This document shows positions 7,136 to 13,591 of a stretch of 14,356 nucleotides of DNA, piece after piece; the stretch's first letter is position 1; each line of letters starts with the position of its first letter. The notes beneath the pieces were generated by a model, which had not been told where the DNA came from, did no database searches, and saw only the letters and a program-made list of their open reading frames with translations. This stretch comes from DATEJJ01 sp051986465 (lineage in GTDB: Bacteria; Actinomycetota; Actinomycetes; Mycobacteriales; Micromonosporaceae). A program made the position numbers and the translations under genes. The DNA lies in NCBI GenBank assembly GCA_051986465.1, contig JBPYFB010000377.1, positions 1 to 14,356 of the forward strand, written 5' to 3'.

Positions 7136-8437
7136 TCAGTGCTTGCGACGGGGGAACAGCCGGGCAATCTTCGGCTGGCCGGCGGTAAGCCAGTCGGCGA
7201 TGTCGGCGATTACGGCTGGGTCGATGTGCTGCGGCGGATCGTACCCGGCGGGTGTGGACGGGCCTTTGCCGCGAAAGAACATGTGATCGTCGGCGTCATA
7301 GACGCGGATCGTGACGTCTCGGCGATGGGCGAGGGCCGCTTGCCAGCGAGCGAGGTCGTCGGCGACGGTCACCTGGTAGTCGCGGGCGCCTTGCAGGATG
7401 AGCATTGGCTTGTCCAAGGCTGCGGCGGTTGCAACGCGGTCGTAGTCGCGTAGGTCCAGCCAGTACGACGCGGGCCAGCCGAACAGTAGGTCGGTTGTCG
7501 GTGTTGCGGGTGACAGGTCGGGGCTCTCGACCAGGGCGGCCTGCCGGGTGATCAGCTCGAGGGCGGCTTGCGTGTCTGGGCCGGGATTCACGGTGGCCAG
7601 GTAGCGGGCGACGCGCACAGCGGCTTTGCTTAACGGCACGGTGTCACCGGCCAGGATCAGCATGCCTGCGACCGACGCCTCGGCGGCCGCAACCCGCGGC
7701 GCGGCGCTGCCGCCCATGCTGTGGCCGAGCACGAACACGCGGGCGGGGTCGACGCCGGGCTGCTGTTGGAGCAGGCGGACCGCGTCCAGCGCGTGCGGGA
7801 CGTACTCCTCAGCCATCGTGAAACCCGGCTTGGTGAGCACATCACCGTGGACGAAGGTCAGCTTGTCGTAGCGGGCCACCGCAACACCGCGGCTGGCCAA
7901 CCCCCACGCCAGGTCCTTGAGCGGCTTGTTCGCTCCGTTGGTGGCGTCCCGGTCGAACGGTCCGCCGCCGCTGAGCAAGACCACGCCGGGCCATAGTCCT
8001 CCCCTGCGGGGAAGGGTCAGAGTGCCGGGAACCGCGAGTGCGCCGGAGCCGAAGGTGACCTCGTGCTCGACCAACCGTTTCGGATTGGCGTAGCCCGATG
8101 GCTCCCAGGACGCGGCAGCCGGCGGCGCGAGCCGCAGGCCGTGCATCATGCCGGCACCGTCAACTGACATGACCACCATGAGCCCGCCACGCTCGCAGGT
8201 CACTGGGACGCTCACCCGGACCAACCCCGCCTTGCCCGGCTCGCTGGTCGGTTGCCCCACAGCCGTGATCGCACCGACCCTGGAGATCTCTGTCGCCCAA
8301 TTCACCCGCAGCGTCTCGGCGGACACCACCGCCTGCAGCCGCGGCGCGAACAGCGCCTCGATGTCCACGAAGCGCCCCTCGCGCGCCGATCGGACCACCG
8401 TTGCGGCGACCTCTGCCGGGTCTGTCCCCACCGTCAT
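7136..8437 (-). CDS. Alpha/beta hydrolase with N-terminal DUF3887-like domain
   Basis: 433 residues from the ATG at 8437, with AGGGA about 8 bases upstream. Residues 1-105 form a small alpha+beta domain (FVDIEALFAPRLQAVVSAETL, NWATEISRVG, VSVPVTCERGGLMVVMSVD) like DUF3887, often fused to hydrolases and NTF2-like in fold. Residues 120-420 are the hydrolase: VVLLSGGGPFDRD (oxyanion loop), GVAVARYDK, nucleophile elbow LGHSMGG (Ser240), LILQGARDYQV (Asp353) and DADDHMFF (His385). The catalytic triad is complete. No signal peptide or membrane segment is apparent, so it is probably a cytosolic esterase, thioesterase or peptidase of unknown substrate. It is transcribed away from an ArsR-type gene across 59 bases, so that regulator probably controls it. 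A terminator candidate follows its stop. Confidence 0.92.
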   Translation of the reverse strand: MTVGTDPAEVAATVVRSAREGRFVDIEALFAPRLQAVVSAETLRVNWATEISRVGAITAVGQPTSEPGKAGLVRVSVPVTCERGGLMVVMSVDGAGMMHGLRLAPPAAASWEPSGYANPKRLVEHEVTFGSGALAVPGTLTLPRRGGLWPGVVLLSGGGPFDRDATNGANKPLKDLAWGLASRGVAVARYDKLTFVHGDVLTKPGFTMAEEYVPHALDAVRLLQQQPGVDPARVFVLGHSMGGSAAPRVAAAEASVAGMLILAGDTVPLSKAAVRVARYLATVNPGPDTQAALELITRQAALVESPDLSPATPTTDLLFGWPASYWLDLRDYDRVATAAALDKPMLILQGARDYQVTVADDLARWQAALAHRRDVTIRVYDADDHMFFRGKGPSTPAGYDPPQHIDPAVIADIADWLTAGQPKIARLFPRRKH

Positions 8438-8496
8438 CCCACATCCCTACCTTCTCGGATTTTGCGAACGGTAGCATGATCTGAGATCGTTCGGGA
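8438..8496. promoter_or_regulatory. Divergent promoter/operator between hydrolase and ArsR-type gene
   Basis: The 59-base gap holds two nested inverted repeats. CGAACG (8465-8470) and CGTTCG (8488-8493) are exact partners 17 bases apart. Between them GATCTGAGATC (8478-8488) is an 11-base palindrome. Such symmetry next to a divergent winged-helix regulator fits an autoregulatory operator. No convincing -10/-35 pair was identified for either direction. Confidence 0.5.
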
Positions 8497-9039
8497 GTGG
8501 ACACCTTGGAACTGCTGGGGCACCCGGTTCGGCTGCGGATCGTGCATGCCATGCGCGGCGGACGCACGCTAACGACAGCGCAGCTGTGCACGCGGCTGCC
8601 CGACGTCTCCAAAGCAATGGTCTACCGGCATGTCGACCTGCTGGCCACCGGTGGAATCCTGGAGGTGGTCGAGGAACGACGGGTACGCGGCGCGGTCGAG
8701 CGCCACTACCGCCTATGCCAGGACCGGGCCAGCATCGACCCCGCCACGGCCGCGTCGCTGACACCCGACGAACACCGGCGCGCGTTCGCCACCGCCGTGG
8801 CCACCCTGGTCGCCGAGTTCAACGCCTACCTCGACCGGGAACACACCAACCCGGCCACCGACCCAGTCGGCTACCGGCAGCACGCCATCTGGCTCAACGG
8901 CGAGGAACTTGACGCCATGATCAAGGAACTGCGCGAGGCAATCGTCCCCCGGCTGGCCAACCCACCCACGCCCGACCGCACCCGATACCTGCTCAGCCCG
9001 ATTCTGTTCCCCAGCGAACCACCCGCCGTCACCGACTGA
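8497..9039 (+). CDS. ArsR-type winged-helix transcriptional regulator
   Basis: 180 residues from the GTG at 8497. Only GGGAG, overlapping that codon, is visible as a ribosome site, so the TTG at 8506 (spacing 8) is a possible true start. Residues 1-70 form a winged helix: DTLELLGHPVRLRIVHAMRG (helix 1), LTTAQLCTRLPDVSKAMVYRHVDLL (helix-turn-helix), then the wing LEVVEERRVRGAVERHYRL. Residues 80-180 are the C-terminal domain of a common actinobacterial family, with HAIWLNGEELDAMIKEL and a final RTRYLLSPILFP. It lacks clustered Cys/His metal sites, so a metal sensor is unlikely; it probably senses a small molecule or represses constitutively. Divergent from the hydrolase at 7136-8437. Its C-terminal half is matched by the remnant at 4966-5251, implying a duplicated regulator/hydrolase module. 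Confidence 0.9.
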   Translation: MDTLELLGHPVRLRIVHAMRGGRTLTTAQLCTRLPDVSKAMVYRHVDLLATGGILEVVEERRVRGAVERHYRLCQDRASIDPATAASLTPDEHRRAFATAVATLVAEFNAYLDREHTNPATDPVGYRQHAIWLNGEELDAMIKELREAIVPRLANPPTPDRTRYLLSPILFPSEPPAVTD

Positions 9040-9042
9040 CGG
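9026..9042 (+). terminator. Weak hairpin over the ArsR-type stop codon
   Basis: CCGTCA and TGACGG are exact partners around a 5-base loop and include the stop codon. There is no T-run, so terminator function is only a possibility. Confidence 0.25.
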
Positions 9043-9054
9043 GCTGGAGAACTA
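9040..9054 (+). repeat. 15-base inverted repeat, right copy
   Basis: CGGGCTGGAGAACTA begins directly after the ArsR-type stop codon and is identical to the minus strand at 7043-7029. The match ends sharply on both sides. Confidence 0.6.
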
Positions 9055-9138
9055 GAGGACGGGTACGTGGCCATACATCGACAGGGCTAGCCGCACGGGA
9101 AAACTGCGGACGCCCGCCCGCTGCGGCCGTCGGCACCG

Positions 9139-9660
9139 TTATGACATCTCCAGACCCAACGGCGGCTCCGACGGGCGTGGAATGGTTGCGGACAGGCCCA
9201 CGTAGCAGCGATCGTGCCAGACCAGTGGCCTACCGTCGCCGGTACGGGTGGCGAGCACCCGGCCGACCACGACGTGGTGGTCGCCGTACTGCCGGTCGTC
9301 CTCGAGCGCACACACCGACCACGCGAGCGCGTCCCGGATCACCGGCACGCCGCAGACGTACCGGTATGCCACGCCGCCGAAGCGCTGTACGCCGTTGCCG
9401 GGCCGGCAGAACTCCTCGGCGACCCACCGCTGATCGTCGCGGAGCAGGTGGACCGCGAAGCACTGCCGCAGCCGGATCGCGGCCAGAGTGCTCGATTGCG
9501 TGCCCACGCAGACCAGCAGCATGGGCGGTTGCAGCGACACCGAGGTGACCGACGACGCGGTCAGGCCCACCGGCTCGTGCCCGCCGCAGGAGGTGACGAC
9601 GGCGACGCCGCCGGCCAGCTTCCGGAACAGCCGCCGGGCCTCCTCAGCCTGCGCCGTCAC
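9139..9660 (-). CDS. Flavin reductase (HpaC/ActVB-like) of a two-component monooxygenase
   Basis: 173 residues from the GTG at 9660; GGGGA lies about 6 bases upstream. The family signature is clear. It includes FRKLAGGVAVVTS (residues 12-24), GLTASSVTSVSLQPPMLLV (32-50), FAVHLLRDDQ (68-77), and GDHHVVVGRV (126-135), the usual GDHxxxxGxV flavin-binding stretch. Known role: NAD(P)H-dependent reduction of free FMN/FAD, which diffuses to a partner oxygenase. The likely partner is the acyl-CoA-dehydrogenase-fold protein at 11393-12511 in the same operon, as in VlmR/VlmH of valanimycin synthesis or ActVB with its oxygenase. The gene overlaps the end of the SRPBCC gene by 17 bases, so it is translationally coupled and last in the operon. 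Confidence 0.92.
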   Translation of the reverse strand: MTAQAEEARRLFRKLAGGVAVVTSCGGHEPVGLTASSVTSVSLQPPMLLVCVGTQSSTLAAIRLRQCFAVHLLRDDQRWVAEEFCRPGNGVQRFGGVAYRYVCGVPVIRDALAWSVCALEDDRQYGDHHVVVGRVLATRTGDGRPLVWHDRCYVGLSATIPRPSEPPLGLEMS

Positions 9661-10132
9661 GAGCTGTCCCCGCCAGCTCCGGCAGACCCGCCATCGGCGT
9701 CACCTCTCCGAGCAACCCCCGAAGGATCAGCATGATGTTGGTACGCAGCGCCGAGCTGGCCACCGGGTCGAGGATCTCGGCCAGCGTCGGGATGCCCAGG
9801 TCGAACAAGGCGGTGAAGGTGACCTGAGCACCCGGCGGGTCAGGCGCGAATCGCCAGGATCCCTCGAAGCTCGCGAAATCGCCGCTGATCTGGCAGAAGT
9901 CGATGCGCATGGACACCGGGTCGAAGCTGTCCCGCTCGGTCCAGCGCAGCAGGCCGTTGCGGAACCTGACCGTCCACTCCGACACCAGTGTGCCGTCCGG
10001 ATCCGACGGGTGCAGCACCACCTCCCGGACCGCCTCGGTGAGCTCCGGGTAGCGCGCGAAGTCGCTGATCCGGGCGTACGCCTGGGTCGGCTCCCACTCC
10101 GGGACTCGCGCGCAGATCACAATCTCGGGCAC
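9644..10132 (-). CDS. SRPBCC-family polyketide cyclase/aromatase-like protein
   Basis: 162 residues from a GTG at 10132, with GGAAGG 6 bases upstream. It is a single helix-grip (START/Bet v1-like) domain with an initial strand (IVICARVP), ISDFARYPELTEAVREV, a middle sheet (LVSEWTVRFRNGLLRWTERDSF), GDFASFEGSWRFAPDP, VTFTALFDLGIPTLAEILDP and a long C-terminal helix. Known relatives either fold and aromatise polyketide chains (WhiE ORFVI-type cyclases) or bind hydrophobic small molecules. A catalytic residue cannot be assigned by eye. It lies 13 bases after the aminotransferase stop and overlaps the flavin reductase start, so it belongs to the same biosynthetic operon. A non-enzymatic ligand carrier is the alternative. 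Confidence 0.83.
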   Translation of the reverse strand: MPEIVICARVPEWEPTQAYARISDFARYPELTEAVREVVLHPSDPDGTLVSEWTVRFRNGLLRWTERDSFDPVSMRIDFCQISGDFASFEGSWRFAPDPPGAQVTFTALFDLGIPTLAEILDPVASSALRTNIMLILRGLLGEVTPMAGLPELAGTARDGAG

Positions 10133-10145
10133 GGTACACCTTCCG

Positions 10146-11396
10146 TCAGACGATCGAACCGGTCACTGGGTCGTGGACGTGCGTGGCGACCGCGGCCAGC
10201 GCCTCGCCGAACGCGGTGAAGAACAGGTCGAGCTCGGCCTCGTCGAGGATCGCCGGCGGGGTCAGCCGCAGCACGAGCGAGGCGTTGAGCGAATGGTTGA
10301 CGAGCACCCCGCGCTCCAGGAGTTCGAGCGCCAACTCGCCGACGGTCGCCGGCCGCAGGCACTCGATGCCGACCAGCAGCCCGCGCCCACGCACCTCGGC
10401 GATCACGCCAGTCCCGAACTCGGCGCAGCGCTGGCGCACGCCGGCCAGCAGCCTGCCACCCAGGCTTGCCGCGGCGGCCACCGTGTCCTCCTCGATCATT
10501 GTCTGGATCGTGGCCAGCGCCGCGGCGGCGGCCAGTGGCGAGCCGGCGAAGGTCGAGGAGTGGAGGAACGGGTCGCGCCCGAACGGCTCGTACACCTCGT
10601 GACCGGCGACCACCGCCGCAACCGGCACCACCCCGCCGGACAGGCCCTTGCCGACCAGCAGCACGTCCGGCTGGACTCCCTCGGCGTCCACCCCCCACCA
10701 GACGCCGAGCCGCCCCAGGCCGGTCTGTACCTCGTCGACGATCAGGAACGCGTCGTGGGCGCGGCAGGCGGCCGCGACCCCGCGCAGGTAACCCGGCGGC
10801 GGGATAACCACACCACCCTCGCCCTGTACCGGCTCAAGCACGACGCAGGCCCGCCCGGCGTTGACCGCGAGCGCGCCGGTCAGCGCCGCCAGGTCGCCGT
10901 AGCGTACGGTCACGACGCCGGGCAGCAGCGGTACGAAGGGATCCTGGTAGCGCGCGTTGGCCGTGACGCTCAGCGCGCCGAGCGTCTTGCCGTGGAATCC
11001 GTTGTGGGTGGTGATGAGCGTGGTTCTGCCGTGGATCCGGGCGAGCTTGAGGCCGGCCTCGGTGGCCTCGGCGCCCGAGTTGACGAAGTGGACGAAGTCG
11101 AGGCCGGCCGGCGCCACCTGCCCGAGTGCCTCGGCGGCACGTGCCAGGACCGGGTCGAGGAAGACCCGGGTGGCCAGCGGGTGCGTGTCCAGCTGGCGGT
11201 GCACGGCGGCGACGACCCGCGGGTGCCGGTGTCCCAACAGGAACACGCCGTACCCGCCGAAGTCGAGGTAGCGCCGGCCGTCGGCGGCGACCACCCAGGC
11301 ACCGTCGGAGGCCACCTCGGTGACGCCGCCGAGCATGCTCGCGAGTGCGGCGCGGCCGGTGCCCAGGTGGCGCCGGTACAGCTCCGGGACGTTCAT
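10146..11396 (-). CDS. Class III PLP-dependent aminotransferase
   Basis: 416 residues from the ATG at 11396. The frame is open much further upstream, but that part is antisense-like shadow of the next gene, and the ATG overlaps that gene's stop as ATGA. There is no Shine-Dalgarno, which fits reinitiation after the upstream gene. Fold-type I motifs are complete: LDFGGYGVFLLGHRHP (45-59), phosphate-binding NSGAEA (106-111), HNGFHGKTLGALS (131-143), EPVQGEGG (188-195), IVDEVQTGLGR (219-229, Asp221 binding the pyridine nitrogen) and LLVGKGLSGG (247-256, Lys250 forming the Schiff base). It resembles acetylornithine, ornithine and putrescine aminotransferases, so it acts on an omega-amine or aldehyde/ketone. 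The operon setting suggests it installs or removes an amine on a specialised metabolite; the substrate is unknown. Confidence 0.95.
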   Translation of the reverse strand: MNVPELYRRHLGTGRAALASMLGGVTEVASDGAWVVAADGRRYLDFGGYGVFLLGHRHPRVVAAVHRQLDTHPLATRVFLDPVLARAAEALGQVAPAGLDFVHFVNSGAEATEAGLKLARIHGRTTLITTHNGFHGKTLGALSVTANARYQDPFVPLLPGVVTVRYGDLAALTGALAVNAGRACVVLEPVQGEGGVVIPPPGYLRGVAAACRAHDAFLIVDEVQTGLGRLGVWWGVDAEGVQPDVLLVGKGLSGGVVPVAAVVAGHEVYEPFGRDPFLHSSTFAGSPLAAAAALATIQTMIEEDTVAAAASLGGRLLAGVRQRCAEFGTGVIAEVRGRGLLVGIECLRPATVGELALELLERGVLVNHSLNASLVLRLTPPAILDEAELDLFFTAFGEALAAVATHVHDPVTGSIV

Positions 11397-12511
11397 GCGA
11401 CGGTGAGCGGTTCGCCGGACAGGTACCGGATGATCGCGCCGTCCATCCGGGCCCGGGATGGTGGATGGAAGCTCAGCCCGTTGACGCAGGCGGCGAGGTA
11501 CCCGACGTCGTCGGCGGCGATGAAGCGCAACCCACCGAGCAGTTCCACCGCGCACGGCGTGGCACGGGCGATCGCGTCCTGGACCGCGTACCGGGCGAAC
11601 AGCGCGTCGGCGAGAAGCCGCTGATCGGGGGGTGCCTGTGGCGGCACCTGTCGGGCGATGTTCTCCAGTACGCCCATCGCCGCCTCGGTCTCGACCACCA
11701 GCCGGGCCTGCTGCCCCTGCGGGATCCGGTCGTCGGCCAGCGTCCGCTCCACCAGCGCGCTGGCCATGCCGAGATAGCTGGCCGCGATCAGCAGCTCGAA
11801 CCAGACGAACCCGGCACTTTGAATCTCGTCCAGCGCGTGGCCGGGTCGTACGCCGGTGCGCACGACCAACTCGTCCGGTACAAATACGTCCTCGACGGTG
11901 ACCTGCTCGCTCTCCGCGCCCGCCAGGGCGAAGCTGCCCCAGAACGGGCTGACCCGCACGCCCGGCGTGCCGGCCGGAATCATCACCACCGAGAGCTGTC
12001 CGTTCTCGACGACGCTGGCGGTGAGCAGGTCCATGGACCGGGCGAGGCTGCAGGGCCGCTTGACACCGCTGACCCGCACCCCGTCGGGCGCCGCGACGGC
12101 GGTCATGGTCGGCTCCAGGATGCCGGTACCCGGGCGCCCCTCGCCGAACCCGGACGCGAGCAGCTTGCCACCGGTGGCCACCGCCTCCAGCAGCATCCAT
12201 TCGAAGCCGTTGCTGGTGTGGGCGAGGGCGACCAGGCTCGCCATCGAGAAATGGTGCATGGCGGTGGCGACCGCCAGCGACGGGGACCGGGCACCGACCG
12301 CGCGCTGCACGCGTACCGCCTCCAGTGCACTCGCGCCGCCGCCGCCGTGCTCGGCCGGTACCAGCAAACCTGGACCGCGGTGCTCGCGGAACACCTCGAT
12401 CCCCGGTGAACCGGGGCGTTCCAGGTTCATCAGCGGCTCGGCCTCAAGCCGCTCGTCGAGCCCCGGCAGCAGCTTGCGCGCGGCCGTCCGTGCACACTCC
12501 AGGTACCTCAC
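11393..12511 (-). CDS. Acyl-CoA dehydrogenase-fold flavoprotein, probable monooxygenase component
   Basis: 372 residues from a GTG at 12511. No Shine-Dalgarno is seen, and the open frame further upstream has no good start until it collides with the divergent gene. The layout follows the acyl-CoA dehydrogenase fold: helical N-domain (LECARTAARKLLPGLDERLE), GLLVPAEHGGGG (49-60), TAMHHFSMASLVALA, a beta-domain with LASGFGEGRPGTG and VRVSGVKRPCSLARSMDLL (145-163), VTVEDVFVPDELVV, and a helical C-domain ending AIIRYLSGEP. The C-terminal YEGT-type stretch and obvious catalytic Glu of true dehydrogenases are absent. A flavin reductase lies in the same operon. Both points favour a reduced-flavin-using monooxygenase such as the N-hydroxylase VlmH or the C-hydroxylase group; a dehydrogenase remains possible. 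The stop overlaps the aminotransferase start (ATGA). Confidence 0.87.
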   Translation of the reverse strand: MRYLECARTAARKLLPGLDERLEAEPLMNLERPGSPGIEVFREHRGPGLLVPAEHGGGGASALEAVRVQRAVGARSPSLAVATAMHHFSMASLVALAHTSNGFEWMLLEAVATGGKLLASGFGEGRPGTGILEPTMTAVAAPDGVRVSGVKRPCSLARSMDLLTASVVENGQLSVVMIPAGTPGVRVSPFWGSFALAGAESEQVTVEDVFVPDELVVRTGVRPGHALDEIQSAGFVWFELLIAASYLGMASALVERTLADDRIPQGQQARLVVETEAAMGVLENIARQVPPQAPPDQRLLADALFARYAVQDAIARATPCAVELLGGLRFIAADDVGYLAACVNGLSFHPPSRARMDGAIIRYLSGEPLTVA

Positions 12512-12659
12512 ACCGGTGTTACGCGGCCGGGCCGCCGATCCCTCATAGTGAGGGCGCGGCCGGGCCGCGACGTAGTCCTGGTATGAGCCAGACAGTAGCT
12601 CGACCGACCGCCGGGGCCCACCAGGCCGCGGCCCGCGACAACGCCGCACCGGTGCGCTC
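12512..12659. promoter_or_regulatory. Divergent control region of biosynthetic operon and lipid kinase
   Basis: This 148-base gap must hold both promoters. It is rich in symmetry: ACACCGGTGT at 12510-12519, CCCTCA-TAG-TGAGGG at 12540-12554, CGCGGC-CGG-GCCGCG at 12555-12569, and CGCACCGGTGCG at 12645-12656. I could not assign trustworthy -10/-35 elements. No regulator gene for it is present in the window except possibly those to the left. Confidence 0.5.
12540..12554. promoter_or_regulatory. Operator-like palindrome CCCTCATAGTGAGGG
   Basis: A perfect 6-base inverted repeat around TAG lies 29 bases upstream of the flavoprotein gene start, a suitable place for a dimeric repressor or activator of the operon. 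Confidence 0.45.
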
Positions 12660-12663
12660 ATGA
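12583..12663 (+). CDS. Possible 26-residue leader ORF upstream of the lipid kinase
   Basis: ATG at 12583 to TGA at 12661-12663. The peptide begins MSQTVARPTAG and ends DNAAPVRS. Its stop overlaps the kinase ATG as ATGA. There is no clear Shine-Dalgarno and no known peptide family. It could couple translation to the kinase, or be chance. Confidence 0.2.
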   Translation: MSQTVARPTAGAHQAAARDNAAPVRS

Positions 12664-12675
12664 GGCGCACCGGTG
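12645..12675. repeat. Paired CGCACCGGTG boxes forming a hairpin over the kinase start
   Basis: CGCACCGGTG occurs at 12645-12654 and 12666-12675, exactly 21 bases (about two helical turns) apart. In addition ACCGGTGCGC (12648-12657) and GCGCACCGGT (12665-12674) are perfect 10-base inverted partners around TCATGAG, which contains the ATG at 12660. It could be a tandem operator on DNA or a start-masking stem in mRNA. Confidence 0.55.
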
Positions 12676-13583
12676 AGCTGCTGGTGACGGTCGTGGCCAA
12701 CCCGGCGGCCGGCGGCACGACTGCGGCGCTGATCGACGAGGCGGTCGCGATCTGCCGCCGGTACGCCCCGTCCTGCACGGTGCACAAGACCACCGGTCCC
12801 CGGCAGGCCGGTGCCGTCGCGGCGGCGAGCGAACACGACCTGATCGTGGCGATCGGCGGCGACGGGACCATCGGGGAGGTCGCCGCGGCCCTGGTCGGCA
12901 GGAAAGGACCGGTCCTCGTCCCGCTGCCCGCGGGTAGCGGCAACTCATTCTGCCTGGGGCTGTGGGGGCAACGGGACTGGCGGCAGATCCTGGAGTCGGC
13001 CTTCGACGAGGACCGCGGGTACGTGCGCCGGCTGGACCTGCTGCGCATGCTCGATGGCCCGGACAGCGGCCGGGTCGCGGCGCTGGGTATCTCGGCCGGT
13101 TTCCTGGCGGACGTCCTGGCGGCCGCACTCGCCGGTGGGCCGGCCACTAAGACGGAGCGTTACTGGTCCGGCGCGGCCACGGTCCTGGCCGCGCCGCCCT
13201 CCTTCCCCGCCCGGATCACGGTGGACGGCGTTACCGTCCACAAAGGAGATACGTGCCTGGTGAACGTCGGCGGCGGCCCGTTGCGTGGCGCTGGCGCGCT
13301 GCGGCTCCTGCCCCAGGCCGCCCTCGATGACGGGCTGCTCGACGTGTGCGTGGTCGCCGGCATGAACACCGACGAGCTGACCCGCATGCTGCCGCTCATG
13401 ATGGCCGGCCAGCACCTCGGCCACCCTGGCGTCTGCTACACACGCGGGCATCTGGTGCTGGTGGAGCGCACGGACGGCCATCCGTTGCTGGTCGAGGCCG
13501 ACGGTGAGCTGCTACCGGCCCGTACCCCAGTGCTGGAGGTCGCGATCGTGCCCGCCGCCATCGACTGCATGGCCCCGCGGTAG
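12660..13583 (+). CDS. Diacylglycerol/sphingosine kinase-family lipid kinase
   Basis: 307 residues from the ATG at 12660. There is no Shine-Dalgarno; a GTG at 12684 preceded by GGTGAG is an alternative start. Family marks are VTVVANPAAGG (9-19), the nucleotide-binding IVAIGGDGTIGEVAAAL (62-78), LPAGSGNSF (89-97), the beta-sandwich domain with LVNVGGGPLRGAGALRLLPQA and DGLLDVCVV, and VEADGEL (278-284) with the probable catalytic Glu283. GSGN in place of the usual GTGN recalls eukaryotic sphingosine kinases. Known role: ATP-dependent phosphorylation of a lipid hydroxyl such as diacylglycerol or a long-chain base. No membrane segment is apparent, so it is cytosolic or peripheral. It is divergent from the biosynthetic operon and converges on a glycosyltransferase. 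Confidence 0.9.
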   Translation: MRRTGELLVTVVANPAAGGTTAALIDEAVAICRRYAPSCTVHKTTGPRQAGAVAAASEHDLIVAIGGDGTIGEVAAALVGRKGPVLVPLPAGSGNSFCLGLWGQRDWRQILESAFDEDRGYVRRLDLLRMLDGPDSGRVAALGISAGFLADVLAAALAGGPATKTERYWSGAATVLAAPPSFPARITVDGVTVHKGDTCLVNVGGGPLRGAGALRLLPQAALDDGLLDVCVVAGMNTDELTRMLPLMMAGQHLGHPGVCYTRGHLVLVERTDGHPLLVEADGELLPARTPVLEVAIVPAAIDCMAPR

Positions 13584-13591
13584 TGCCCCGC

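Noticed and set aside
10173..11624. Plus-strand frame of 483 residues antisense to the aminotransferase
   Set aside because: Shadow of a gene with complete PLP-enzyme motifs on the other strand.
11397..12200. Upstream extension of the aminotransferase frame to a 684-residue protein
   Set aside because: This part lies within the flavoprotein gene in another frame and reads as Arg/Gly-rich shadow; the class III fold starts at the ATGA-coupled ATG at 11396.
12512..13147. Upstream extension of the flavoprotein frame to 584 residues
   Set aside because: It overlaps the lipid kinase on the opposite strand and is Pro/Arg/Ser-rich; the acyl-CoA-dehydrogenase fold is complete from about 12511.
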